DNA of 64,000 nucleotides, taken from SpSt-583 sp034434015. Lineage in GTDB: Bacteria; Chloroflexota; Anaerolineae; Anaerolineales; UBA6663. Below, one piece after another: positions 51,063 through 59,754 of the stretch. The position numbers were made by a program, and so were the translations under genes. Location: contig DAOUAB010000229.1 of NCBI GenBank assembly GCA_034434015.1, forward strand, positions 29,707-93,706. The letters run 5' to 3'. Positions within the stretch are counted from its first letter, which is position 1, and every line of letters starts with the position of its first letter. The notes beneath the pieces are model-generated. The model made no database searches, was not told where the DNA came from, and saw only the letters and a program-made list of their open reading frames with translations.

Positions 51063-53135
51063 TCAACGGACGAGCACCAGCAGGATGGCGCCCAGCACGA
51101 TGACGATCAGCAGTGAGAAGGCCAGATAGTGCTGCACGCGTCCCGTCTGGATAAGGCGCAATTCGCGGCCCAAACGCTTGGCGCCTTCGCCCAGCAGGTC
51201 ACTGGACCCGTTCACGATGTATCGGTCAAACAAACGGTTGAGCTCGCTCCACCGCCGGTTGAGGCGCGCGACGGTGTGCAGGAGTCCATCAATCGCACCA
51301 CGGTCAACCGAGTCAGACACCCAACCCGCCAGGGCCACGACGGGCTGTACGATGACGGCCGTATACAGCTCGTCGACGTAGTATTTGTTCTTGAGCAGTG
51401 TGTGGAGGCCGCCGAGCGCAGCGATGAGCGGGTCCGGCTGTCCGGCTTTCAACGGCCGGCGTCCGTACAGCAGCCAGGCCACACCCCAGCCGGTCAACGA
51501 GAGCGCCACCGAGAAGCCCATCACGCCAATGCTCAGTCGCGCCTCGCCATAGTGCTCGCTCACAAACCGCAGCAGCCAGTTGTGGCCGAGCAGCGGGCCC
51601 AGCACCGCAAACTCTTCCGGAACGCCCACGAACCCGGCCAGCGCCGCGAAGGCCGCCAGCACCAGCAGCGGCAGGCTGATGGCCCAGCCTGTCTCGTGGG
51701 CGTGTTCGGCTGCCGAAGTCCGCGGCTCGCCGCCGAACACGAGGAACATCTGCCGCCCGGCGTACAGCGCGGTCAGGAAGACCGAGGCCGAAAGCATCAG
51801 CCAGACGTAGAACCCCCACGAGGCCACGCCGGACACGCGGTAAGCTTCAAATGCCCCACCGAGAATCGCGTCCTTGCTCCAGAAGCCGGCAAAGGGCGGG
51901 ATTCCCGTGAGGGCGAGTCCCCCAGCCATGAACGCGACGAACGTGCGCGGCATGCGCCGCCGCAGGCCGCCCATATTGAGCATGTCCTGGGGATTCAGAT
52001 GTTGATACGTCACGTGCGCCCCATGTTCGACGCCGTGGATGACCGATCCGGCGCTAAGGAATAGCAGAGCCTTGAAGACGGCGTGCATCAGCAGGTGGAA
52101 GAGGGCAGCGAAATACGCACCCACGCCCAGGGCGGCGATCATGTATGCGAGCTGGCTGATGGTCGAGTACGCCATCACGCGCTTGACATCGTCCTGCGCG
52201 AGCGCGATGGTCGCGGCGAAGAAGGCCGAGAACCCGCCAATGAGAGCCATCGCCGGAAGGGGTGCTCCCCCGGCCGTCAGCAGGGGCAGAACGCGGATGA
52301 CCAGATAGACACCGGCCGAGACCATGGTGGCGGCGTGGATCATGGCGCTCACGGGCGTCGGGCCTTCCATGGCATCCGGCAGCCAGACGTGCAGCGGGAA
52401 CTGCGCGGATTTGCCGACCGTCCCGGCGAAGATCAGCAGCCCAGCCAGCCCGGCCACCGAGAGACCCTGGATCACTGACGGCGTCGCGCCCAACATCGCC
52501 AGAGTCGAAGAGCTCAACAGTGTCTCAAAATCCAGCCGCCCGGTCTGGCTGTACAGATTCACGATGCCGAGGAGCATCAACACGTCGCCGATGCGGGTGG
52601 TCATGAATGCTTTCATCGCCGCGCGGCAGGCGGACGGCTTCTCAAACCAGAAGCAGATGAGCAGGTACGAGCACAGGCCCATGATTTCCCAGAACACAAA
52701 CAACGCCAGCAAGTTATCCGCGACCACCAGGCCGAGCATGCCGGTGGCGAAGAGCGAGAGATAGGCGAAGAAGCGGCTGTAGCGCGGGTCGCCGCGCATA
52801 TATTCCGTGCTGTAGATGAAAATCAGCAGGCAGGTCAGTGTGACCATGAAGAGCATCACGGCCGCGAGCGGGTCCACCAACACCCCAACGCGAAGCCAGG
52901 TCTCAAACTGGCGAAAGGGTAGCCAGGCCAACGATGAGCCGACCGGTTCTTCAGCCAGCCGCCCGCTGAGCACGCCGCTCCAGAAGACAACCTGAGCGAG
53001 CACAAACGAGACGCCCATCATCCCAATGGCCAGCGTGTGGCTGAATGCCCGCCAGCGATAGGTGAACAGGATGATGAGCGCGAAGGCCAGAAAAGGAGGG
53101 AGCGGGATAAGCCAGACCAGGGAATGCAGGTTCAT
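51063..53135 (-). CDS. nuoL: NADH-quinone oxidoreductase subunit L-like antiporter subunit (copy 2)
   Basis: 690 residues from ATG 53135. NuoL pattern: TCLLIFIYSTEYMRGDPRYSRFFAYLSLF, FVFWEIMGLCSYLLICFWFEKPSACRAAMKAFMTTRIGDV, GKSAQFPLHVWLPDAMEGPTPVSAMIHAATMVSAGVYLV, YSTISQLAYMIAALGVG and LTGIPPFAGFWSKDAIL. The C-terminal extension (from about residue 560) includes KNKYYVDELYTAVIVQP and a long lateral-type helix. It lies 18 bases before nuoM and 13 after the first NuoL. Two NuoL-type subunits side by side are not the standard nuo order. Confidence 0.9.
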   Translation of the reverse strand: MNLHSLVWLIPLPPFLAFALIILFTYRWRAFSHTLAIGMMGVSFVLAQVVFWSGVLSGRLAEEPVGSSLAWLPFRQFETWLRVGVLVDPLAAVMLFMVTLTCLLIFIYSTEYMRGDPRYSRFFAYLSLFATGMLGLVVADNLLALFVFWEIMGLCSYLLICFWFEKPSACRAAMKAFMTTRIGDVLMLLGIVNLYSQTGRLDFETLLSSSTLAMLGATPSVIQGLSVAGLAGLLIFAGTVGKSAQFPLHVWLPDAMEGPTPVSAMIHAATMVSAGVYLVIRVLPLLTAGGAPLPAMALIGGFSAFFAATIALAQDDVKRVMAYSTISQLAYMIAALGVGAYFAALFHLLMHAVFKALLFLSAGSVIHGVEHGAHVTYQHLNPQDMLNMGGLRRRMPRTFVAFMAGGLALTGIPPFAGFWSKDAILGGAFEAYRVSGVASWGFYVWLMLSASVFLTALYAGRQMFLVFGGEPRTSAAEHAHETGWAISLPLLVLAAFAALAGFVGVPEEFAVLGPLLGHNWLLRFVSEHYGEARLSIGVMGFSVALSLTGWGVAWLLYGRRPLKAGQPDPLIAALGGLHTLLKNKYYVDELYTAVIVQPVVALAGWVSDSVDRGAIDGLLHTVARLNRRWSELNRLFDRYIVNGSSDLLGEGAKRLGRELRLIQTGRVQHYLAFSLLIVIVLGAILLVLVR

Positions 53136-53148
53136 CTCGTGTTCCCTA

Positions 53149-55011
53149 TCAGCGTGAGGCCACCAGGAAGTAGCCCAGCACCAGCACGGCGCCGAACACG
53201 AACCAGAGTGCATATCGGCGCACGTAGCCGGACTGCGCCAGGCTCAACCACCTGGCGAGGTCACCCGACAAAGCCGCCGTCCGGTCAATGCCCGGGTCGA
53301 CGAGCCGCCGGTCCAGCGCTCCGAAGACTTGGGTCAAGGCTTGATAGGGCCGCACAATCCAGACCCCATAGAGTTCATCCACGAAGTACTTCCGCTCCAG
53401 CACCCTGTACAGCCGGCCGAGGACACGCCCCAACGGATCGGCCTCCCTGGCGAGTAGTGGCCGGCGGCCATACAGCGCCCAGGCCGCGGCCCAACTTGCC
53501 GCCGTGAGCCCCACTGAGGCCGCCGCAACGTTCATTTCAAAAGGCGGCGCCTCACCGCCGAGAAAACGCGTGAGCAGGTGGATAGGCGGCGCGTTCACGA
53601 TCCCGCCAACGCCGACCAGTATGGCCAGGGCGATGAGCGGCCCCGTCATCACGCGTGGGCTTTCGTGGGGGTGATAGGCACGGCTGCGTTGTTCACCCGC
53701 AAATACCAGATATAGTTGCCGGAAGATGTAGAAGGCCGTAACGCCTGTCGCGACCAGCAGGAGCACGAAAACACCCATGTCCTTCCTGGACGCTTCGGCG
53801 ATGATCCCGTCTTTGCTCCAGAAGCCGGCGAAGGCCGGCACGCCTGCCAACCCCAGGCCGCCGATGATGAAGGTGGCGAACGTGATTGGCATGGCCCGGC
53901 GCAACCCCCCGAGGCGGCGCATGTCGCCCTCGTTGCCACAGCCGTGCATCACCGAACCTGCGCTTAGAAAGAGCAGCGCCTTGAAGAAGGCATGGATGAT
54001 CAGGTGAAAGAGCCCGGCGATGTAGCCGCCCAGCCCAACTGCGGCGATCATGTAGCCGAGCTGGCTGATGGTTGAGTAGGCCATCACCTTCTTCATATCC
54101 CACTGCGCGATGGCGATCGTGGCGGCGAACAGTGCGGTCACACCGCCGGTCCAGGCAATGATGGATTGAGTCAGTGGCGCCAGGTCGAAGAGCGCCTGGC
54201 TGCGCGCGATCAGGTACACCCCAGCGGTCACCATCGTGGCCGCATGGATGAGGGCCGAGACCGGAGTCGGCCCCGCCATCGCATCCGGCAGCCAGATGAA
54301 CAGCGGGATCTGGGCGCTCTTTCCCGTGACACCCATGAACAGGAGCAACGTGATGGCCGTAACCACGGGTGCGCCCGCGCGGAATGTCGCCTTGGCATTG
54401 GAGAACACTTCGGCGTAACGCAGGCTATCGAAGGTCCAGAAGATCAGAATGAGGCCCAACAGAAAAGCGACATCACCCACGCGATTGACGATGAACGCTT
54501 TTCTCGCCGCCACCACGTTGTTCAGGTCCTCGAACCAGAAACCGATGAGTAAGTACGAACACAGCCCCACCAGCTCCCAGCCGATGAAGAGCAGCAGATA
54601 ATTGTCGGCCAGCACCAGCACCAGCATCGCCGCAACAAACAGATTAAGATAGATGAAGAAGCTCCGGAAGCGGGGATCGCCCCCCATGTACCCGATGGCA
54701 TAGATGTGGATAAGCGTTCCGACGCCGGTCACCACCAGGCTCATCGTCGTGGCGAGCGCGTCTACTTTCAGGGTCACCGGGATGGTCAACGTTCCGATCC
54801 TCAACCACTCCCAGAGCATGACCTCGCCGCCCTGCGGCTCGCGCAGCAGGGTGTCCAGCATCGTCACCGCCACGGCGAACGACGCTGCGACGGCGCTGCA
54901 GGCCACCCTCCCTATCCACTTCTCGTCTCGCCGGCTGCCAAGAGTAAGATTGATGAGAAGGCCAAGGATCGGGAAAAGCAAAATCAGCGGGACAATTGTG
55001 AACGGTGGCAT
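53149..55011 (-). CDS. nuoL: NADH-quinone oxidoreductase subunit L-like antiporter subunit (copy 1)
   Basis: 620 residues, the normal NuoL length. Motifs: GTLIHIYAIGYMGGDPRFRSFFIYLNLF, LFIGWELVGLCSYLLIGFWFEDLNNVVAARKAFIVNRVGDV, GKSAQIPLFIWLPDAMAGPTPVSALIHAATMVTAGVYL, YSTISQLGYMIAAVGLG and LAGVPAFAGFWSKDGI. C-terminal ERKYFVDELYGVWIVRPY precedes the lateral helix. First gene of the L-L-M trio. A palindrome CTTACA-cgc-TGTAAG lies 87 bases upstream in the promoter area. It should form part of a proton- or ion-translocating membrane arm; the partner subunits are not in the window. Confidence 0.92.
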   Translation of the reverse strand: MPPFTIVPLILLFPILGLLINLTLGSRRDEKWIGRVACSAVAASFAVAVTMLDTLLREPQGGEVMLWEWLRIGTLTIPVTLKVDALATTMSLVVTGVGTLIHIYAIGYMGGDPRFRSFFIYLNLFVAAMLVLVLADNYLLLFIGWELVGLCSYLLIGFWFEDLNNVVAARKAFIVNRVGDVAFLLGLILIFWTFDSLRYAEVFSNAKATFRAGAPVVTAITLLLFMGVTGKSAQIPLFIWLPDAMAGPTPVSALIHAATMVTAGVYLIARSQALFDLAPLTQSIIAWTGGVTALFAATIAIAQWDMKKVMAYSTISQLGYMIAAVGLGGYIAGLFHLIIHAFFKALLFLSAGSVMHGCGNEGDMRRLGGLRRAMPITFATFIIGGLGLAGVPAFAGFWSKDGIIAEASRKDMGVFVLLLVATGVTAFYIFRQLYLVFAGEQRSRAYHPHESPRVMTGPLIALAILVGVGGIVNAPPIHLLTRFLGGEAPPFEMNVAAASVGLTAASWAAAWALYGRRPLLAREADPLGRVLGRLYRVLERKYFVDELYGVWIVRPYQALTQVFGALDRRLVDPGIDRTAALSGDLARWLSLAQSGYVRRYALWFVFGAVLVLGYFLVASR

Positions 55012-55097
55012 GGCCCCAGTTCCGCAGATCGTGCAAATCGTCTACTTCAATCGAACGACGCGTCCGGAAGATAGTGACAATGCAGGCGCGCCATAAA

Positions 55098-55112
55098 CTT
55101 ACACGCTGTAAG
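55098..55112. promoter_or_regulatory. palindrome in the promoter region of the nuoL-nuoL-nuoM operon
   Basis: CTTACA and TGTAAG are perfect inverted arms around CGC, followed on the plus strand by ATTTTTAG. The TACA/TGTA arms recall operators of BlaI/CopY-type repressors, although those have a different spacer. It could also be a weak plus-strand terminator. Confidence 0.35.
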
Positions 55113-55179
55113 ATTTTTAGTCTACACTGACTCCCTCATCGGCGCAACTGATTGTGCGCGGACAATTCCGGCGATCTGG

Positions 55180-55755
55180 TTATGGATGACGGGTGAGGCG
55201 TGAAAGCGCGTTGTCGGGGACTGTCTTCTGCAGGTGAGCGATGGCTCTTGAGCAGAGTGTGCTCACGAACGGGAATGCTTCGCAGCACAGGCAAAGGTCC
55301 GTGACCGTCTGCAATCGACCAATTTTCACGGGTCCAGAAAGACCGGGGGACGACGCCCGCGCCAGCCAGGGCACGAAGACGAGATCGTTACCGGCGCGGA
55401 AGTGATATTTCTGACCGTCGATCGTCAGCACGTCCTCGCGCACGGCGCGGTATACCGGCGGGTGTGGGCTCAGGTAGCCGAAAGTGCCCTTGGGCCAAAG
55501 CACGCCGGTGTGCACCAGGCGGAGGATCTCACGCGCAAGCGCCAGCTCTTCAGCGGCCCAGCAGTGATTACGCATGACGTGGGCCTGAATGTCGTGCTTC
55601 AGCTGGCCCAGCCGTTTCCGTTTCGCGTAAAGGTGCCGGGCGACCGGGTCGGTAAACAGCCAGAGATTGTTCCGTCTCAGCTCGCAATTCACGCTCGGGG
55701 CGTCACTGGGCAAGCGAAGCTGGTCGCTGAGTTGGGACCTGAGGACGTCGTACAT
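55180..55755 (-). CDS. protein of unknown family, LWLFTDPVAR paralogue 1
   Basis: 191 residues from ATG 55755. After about 28 residues comes NNLWLFTDPVARHLYAKRKRLGQLKHDIQAHVMRNHCWAAEE, then LVHTGVLWPKGTFGYLSPHPPVYRAVREDVLTIDGQKYHFRAGNDLVFVPWLA. The same order of blocks occurs in the two upstream loci (56151-56632 and 56636-57199). The C-terminal 60 residues contain CLCC and further Cys. No zinc ribbon at the N-terminus, unlike paralogue 3. No membrane helix or signal. Function unknown; this copy is the only one of the three with an undamaged frame. Confidence 0.65.
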   Translation of the reverse strand: MYDVLRSQLSDQLRLPSDAPSVNCELRRNNLWLFTDPVARHLYAKRKRLGQLKHDIQAHVMRNHCWAAEELALAREILRLVHTGVLWPKGTFGYLSPHPPVYRAVREDVLTIDGQKYHFRAGNDLVFVPWLARASSPGLSGPVKIGRLQTVTDLCLCCEAFPFVSTLCSRAIAHLQKTVPDNALSRLTRHP

Positions 55756-55796
55756 CCTGAACGCCTCGTCTTCTGACCACTGTCACTGGTAATAAT

Positions 55797-55833
55797 GGAC
55801 GGGCCCGAACACAAACTGCGTTCGGGCCCGTCC
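55797..55833 (-). terminator. perfect 14-bp hairpin, probable terminator
   Basis: GGACGGGCCCGAAC (55797-55810) pairs exactly with 55820-55833 around a 9-base loop. It lies between paralogue 1 and paralogue 2 of the unknown family and would end transcripts coming from the latter. No T-run follows on either strand. Confidence 0.55.
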
Positions 55834-55890
55834 GGTCGAGGCCCTGACGTCGCCGACGATGCTCTACAGTGAAGCCGTTTTTTGGGAGAG

Positions 55891-55908
55891 ACCCTACCAG
55901 GGTAGGGT
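55891..55908. promoter_or_regulatory. palindrome ACCCTACC-AG-GGTAGGGT, CsoR-type operator candidate
   Basis: A perfect 8-2-8 palindrome with a further partial repeat GGTAG beside it. The C-tract/G-tract architecture with TACCC and GGGTA resembles operators of CsoR/RcnR-family metal repressors. The surrounding stretch 55834-56150 holds no gene; the nearest start is that of the 55180-55755 gene. Confidence 0.35.
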
Positions 55909-56150
55909 AGCGGCGAAAGTTCGGCTCGCCCTGGCCTTCGGTCCGGCTTAGGCAGCCACTCCACCCACGCCGCCAGACCTATGCCGCGTGAATGTTGTCG
56001 ATGGTTCCGCGTAAAGGGAAGGGCATCGTCGAGGCTGCAATGGCTACACTTTCACGGTACTGCAACTCCTGCCGGCACACAAGCGCCATTTGGCGCGTAC
56101 AAGGTGTAGCTCATTGAACGCTAATGTGGCGTCCTTGTGACGGGCGCACA

Positions 56151-56632
56151 CTACATTCGCCGGCGCACGTCCCTCATTGCATCAGACCAATTGCCGCACA
56201 ACATGGCGCCTGGGTTATCCACGGCCTCATCGCGTTCCATGCGGCATTGAAAGACCAGGTCGTCGCCCACGCCGAAGCAATAGATTCTCCCGGCCACCGA
56301 GAGCACGCCCTCGCGCTGGGCGCGGTAGATCGTGGGGTGCGGGCTGCGGAACCAGTAGGTGCCCTTGTCGGCGATGGCGCCTTCGCGCAGCAACTGGCGG
56401 ATCTCAGACTTGTACTCCAGCTCCTCGGGCTGCCAGGGGCCGCCGCGCATGACCTCGTAGTGGATGTCGCGTTCGAGGCGCTTCAATCGACCCTGGCGGG
56501 TGTACTCATCGCGAGCGTCCGGGTCGGTGAATGCCCAGACGTCGTTCGGGTCAGGGTCGGGGCCGTCAGGGGTGGTGTCAGTACGCGAAACATATTGGGG
56601 ATGCCGAACAGTGCTTTGAGCAGATCGGACAT
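56151..56632 (-). pseudogene. LWLFTDP-family paralogue 2 with a probable early frameshift
   Basis: A strong ribosome site (GGAGG, 8 bases before ATG 56632) starts a frame MSDLLKALFGIPNMFRVLTP that does not connect to the family domain. The domain itself, NDVWAFTDPDARDEYTRQGRLKRLERDIHYEVMRGGPWQPEE, then GTYWFRSPHPTIYRAQREGVLSVAGRIYCFGVGDDLVF, is in a neighbouring frame and ends at 56151. A single indel near 56550-56600, in a region of CCC/GGGG runs, would join the two. If the shift is a sequence error the protein is about 160 residues. Its ATG lies 4 bases after the stop of paralogue 3, so the two were co-transcribed. Confidence 0.6.
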
Positions 56633-56635
56633 CGG

Positions 56636-57199
56636 TCAGACCTCCATACCTTTCATCCGGCCCATCATCGCGTCGGCCATCTCGCCGCACAGGCGCTGCA
56701 CGCGCTCGGAGGCGAAATCGCCGATGAGGATGGGATCGTCGAGTTCGAAGCGGTCGCGCGTCATCGGGCAGGCCCAGACGAGCTCCTACCCTTTGCGAAA
56801 GGGGAAGCGGTGTCCGCCGAGGGTCAGTTCGCCCTCCTGCCGGGCGCGATAGATGGGCGGGAAAGGGGAGAGCGCCCAGAAGGAAGCCAGCTTGCGGATG
56901 ATGCCGTCGCGTTCCAGCCGGTCGAGTTCGTGTTTGCATTCGCGGTCGCGGTCGCTCCACGTCCCGCCGCGCAGCACTTCGTAGCGGATGTCGTGCTCGA
57001 GTTTGTCCAGCGTGCCGTTGTACTCAAAGCGCGCGCGGGCCACGGGGTCGGTGAACAGCCAGAGATCGTCCACCTCGGTCGGGCCGGGCATGAACTGCGC
57101 GCCGCAGTACGGGCAGGTGATGGGCTTGCCGTACGTCCCGTCCCACTCCAGCGGCGCGCCGCAGTTGGGACAGTTGAGTTTCGTCAGGCTGATGGGCAT
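56636..57199 (-). pseudogene. LWLFTDP-family paralogue 3 with N-terminal zinc ribbon and in-frame TAG
   Basis: From ATG 57199: a zinc ribbon CPNCGAPLEW...CPYCGAQF, then DLWLFTDPVARARFEYNGTLDKLEHDIRYEVLRGGTWSDRD and FWALSPFPPIYRARQEGELTLGGHRFPFRKG, stopping at TAG 56786-56788 after 137 residues. The same frame continues past the TAG with ELVWACPMTRDRFELDD...GDFASERVQRLCGEMADAMMGRMKGMEV to a TGA at 56636-56638. The block G-x-(D/E)LV straddling the stop is conserved in both paralogues (GNDLVF, GDDLVF), so the TAG replaces one residue of a conserved segment. Full length would be about 187 residues. A nonsense mutation, base error or readthrough are possible. Confidence 0.65.
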
Positions 57200-57371
57200 A
57201 GCCGATCCAATCGCTTACCATGGTAAGCCGCACAGCCTGATAGCGTTAGCGCCGTTTAGCCGGTTTTCAAACAGGCACAATGGCGTGTTGATCTACCCGC
57301 CGCTGTTGCAGGCGACCGGGCCGCGTCGAGCACGCGGAATGGCGTATTGACGAGTTCGCGGCAAGCCGTTA

Positions 57372-57389
57372 ATTTAGGCACAACTAAAT
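57372..57389. promoter_or_regulatory. DtxR/MntR-type operator overlapping the mntH start
   Basis: ATTTAG (57372-57377) and CTAAAT (57384-57389) form perfect inverted arms around GCACAA. TTTAGG...CTAAA resembles operators of MntR/IdeR/SirR-type repressors. It overlaps the first possible ATG (57388), favouring a downstream start such as 57415, and would let the DtxR-family protein at 34639-35310 control manganese import. Confidence 0.55.
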
Positions 57390-58800
57390 GATAAATTTGA
57401 TTATCGGAAATAAAATGCCGAACTCATCACAGAAAACCGCCCTGGTCTCCAGCAGCATCGTCGCTGATCGAGCAGCGCCAGGGGAATGGTCATTGGGGTC
57501 CCTCGCTCGGGTGCCGCGCTTGATCCCCGGCTGGACCGACTTGGCTGGCGCCATTCGGCGCGAGGGGGCGGGCCGGACCCTGCGCCGCATTCTAGCATTT
57601 CTGGGCCGGCCTTTATTGTCAGCGTGGGTTACATGGATCCCGGCAACTGGGCTACGGATTTGGAGGGCGGCGCACGCTTCAGCTACAGCCTGCTCTGGGT
57701 GCTCCTGCTGAGCAATCTGGTGGCGATCCTGTTGCAGAGCCTCTCGGCGAAATTGGGTATCGCCACCGGCAAAGACCTGGCCCAACTCTGCCGCGAGCGC
57801 TTCCCTCAACCAGTGGCGATTTTCCTGTGGCTCACGGCGGAAATCGCCATGATGGCCACCGACCTGGCTGAGTTCCTGGGATCGGCGATTGGCTTGAGCC
57901 TGCTCTTCAAACTGCCCCTGCTCACCGCCACGCTGATCACCGGCCTGGACGTATTTCTGATCCTGGGGCTCCAGCGCTATGGCTTTCGCAAGGTGGAATA
58001 CGCCATCCTCAGCCTGATTGCGGTCGTGAGCGTGGCTCATGTGATAGAAATCTGGTTGTCCCGGCCGGAGTGGGGAGCGCTGGCTTACAGCACCGTGGTG
58101 CCGCGCCTCAACTCGGACAGCATTTACGTGGCCATCGGCATGCTGGGGGCCACGGTGATGCCCCATAACCTCTATCTGCATTCGCGTTTGATCCACTCAC
58201 GTGTGCAGCCGGAAGACCCGCCCGCACGTAAGCGGAATGTTTTCCGATTGGCCGTGCTCGATTCGGCCATCGCGCCCAACGGCGCTTTCTTCGTCAACGG
58301 GGCGATCCTGGTGATGGCCGCGGCGGTCTTCTATCGCAACGGCTTGCAGGTGACTTCCCTCGAGCAGGCGTACCAGACGCTCGTGCCCTTGCTGGGCACG
58401 ATGGCCGGATTTGCCTTTGCGATTGCGTTGCTGGCCTCTGGCATCGCCTCCTCGACAACGGCTACCCTGGCTGGTCAGGTCGTGATGGAAGGTTTCCTGC
58501 ATGTGCAGGTGAGGCCTTGGCTGCGCCGCTTGATCTATCGGCTGCTGGTCATGATCCCGGCGGTGCTGGGCCGTAGCCTTCCGGCTAGACCCGCTCAACA
58601 TCCTCGTGCTCAGCCAGGCCAGCCTGAGTTTTCAATTACCTTTTGCGACTGTCCCGTTGTTGATATTCACCGCCGACCGCCGATTGATGGGCGGCTTTGT
58701 CAACAGCCGCAAAACCACGGCGCTTGCCATTGTCGTCATTGGCCTGATCCTGCTTCTCAATGGCCTGCTGATCTTTCGGCTGTTGGGCGGGCAGTTCTGA
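57388..58800 (+). pseudogene. mntH: NRAMP-family Mn/Fe transporter gene with two compensating frameshifts
   Basis: The first frame (from 57388 or 57415) runs to an LRRILAFLG segment; at about 57605 one base appears missing and the protein continues as GPAFIVSVGYMDPGNWATDLEGGA, the DPGN metal-binding helix of NRAMP. Helix 6 shows the companion motif VMPHNLYLHS. At about 58575-58590 one base appears gained, and the original frame resumes with LDPLNILVLSQASLSFQLPFATVPLLIF to TGA 58800. Joined, the parts give a full-length H+-coupled Mn(II)/Fe(II) importer. The two indels restore the same overall frame. Both lie in GC-rich runs, so sequence error is possible. Confidence 0.85.
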
Positions 58801-58931
58801 TTGCTGCCGCACGTGCTGCATTGGAACAGGACGCCCTTGATCAGTTTCTCTAGGTCGATGACGAGCCGTTCACCGGGGCGTGGCGGGGTGAGGGGCATGA
58901 ACGGGAAACGAATACGGCGCAGGTGAGTCAT
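58801..58931 (-). pseudogene. possible 5' fragment of an unidentified gene
   Basis: From ATG 58931 the minus strand encodes MTHLRRIRFPFMPLTPPRP and ERLVIDLEKLIKGVLFQCSTCG, which looks protein-like (Cys pair, helix) but then runs antisense into the end of mntH. No Shine-Dalgarno. It may be the beginning of a gene cut off when mntH was joined here. Very uncertain. Confidence 0.22.
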
Positions 58932-58982
58932 CGCGATACCTGGGTTGGGGAGTTCTCATTCAGATAGGTCATCACGTTTTCC

Positions 58983-59675
58983 TCACCGGCCCAGCACGCT
59001 GCCCAGCACCGGAATGAGTCCGCCTCCGGCCAGGGTCGCGAGTACTACGCGGAGATTAAAGCGCCGATGGGCCTCCGGCAGCAGGTCGCTCGCGCCGACG
59101 TACAGGAACACGCCCGCCGTGAAGCCGATCAGCGGCTCGAAGACCGAGGGCGGGATCAGGCCGGAGAGCAGCACGCCCAACGGTGCAAAGCCGGCGTCCA
59201 CCAGCAGGGCTGCCCAAACACGAGGGCGGCTGTAGCCTGCCTCCTGCATGATGACGGTCGTCGTCAGCCCGCGCGGCAACTCGTGCGCCAATACTGCCAG
59301 AGCGATCAGCAGGCCCAGTGAGGGGGCGACCCCGAAGCCCACTGCAATCGCCAACCCGTCTATCAGGCTTTCGGTGGCGATGCCGATCAGCGCCGGCCAG
59401 CCCATCGCGTGCGTTTCACATTCGGCCTCGCCGCAGGCGTGGATCATTACGAGTTTCTCGAGCAGGTAGATCGCGAAAAAACCGAGCATGAGCGCCACGG
59501 CGTTGTGAGCCTTCATCTCCGGGATCAGGTCAAACAGCGCGATGGCGACCATCGCCCCGCCCGCGAAGGCGACCATGTAACGCTGTTCGACGAGCCGCAG
59601 GCGGGTATACATGGGGAGCGCGCCGCCGGCCAGTGTGGCCGCCGACGTGATGAGTGCATACAGCAGAGGAATCAT
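58983..59675 (-). CDS. ZIP-family metal transporter
   Basis: 230 residues from ATG 59675 (TTG 59687 would add four). Eight helices. The metal path motifs are present in altered form: ATESLIDGLAIAVGFG (usual HSxxDG) and VLAHELPRGLTTTVIM (usual HEIPHE). A cytoplasmic loop has CGEAECETH with Cys and His. ZIP proteins bring Zn(II), Fe(II) or Mn(II) into the cytoplasm. It is convergent with the damaged mntH, so this may be the remaining divalent importer here. First-helix HS is replaced by TE, which could alter ion preference. Confidence 0.85.
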   Translation of the reverse strand: MIPLLYALITSAATLAGGALPMYTRLRLVEQRYMVAFAGGAMVAIALFDLIPEMKAHNAVALMLGFFAIYLLEKLVMIHACGEAECETHAMGWPALIGIATESLIDGLAIAVGFGVAPSLGLLIALAVLAHELPRGLTTTVIMQEAGYSRPRVWAALLVDAGFAPLGVLLSGLIPPSVFEPLIGFTAGVFLYVGASDLLPEAHRRFNLRVVLATLAGGGLIPVLGSVLGR

Positions 59676-59754
59676 CGCCTCAACCAAATGAACAGCGCGA
59701 GCCCGGCTATGCCGGACTCGCCAGAGATGGGTTATGCAATTGTCGCGGAGCTGT

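Noticed and set aside
55098..55118. Rho-independent terminator on the plus strand
   Set aside because: A 6-bp stem with a short T-run but no upstream plus-strand gene; kept only as a possible operator.
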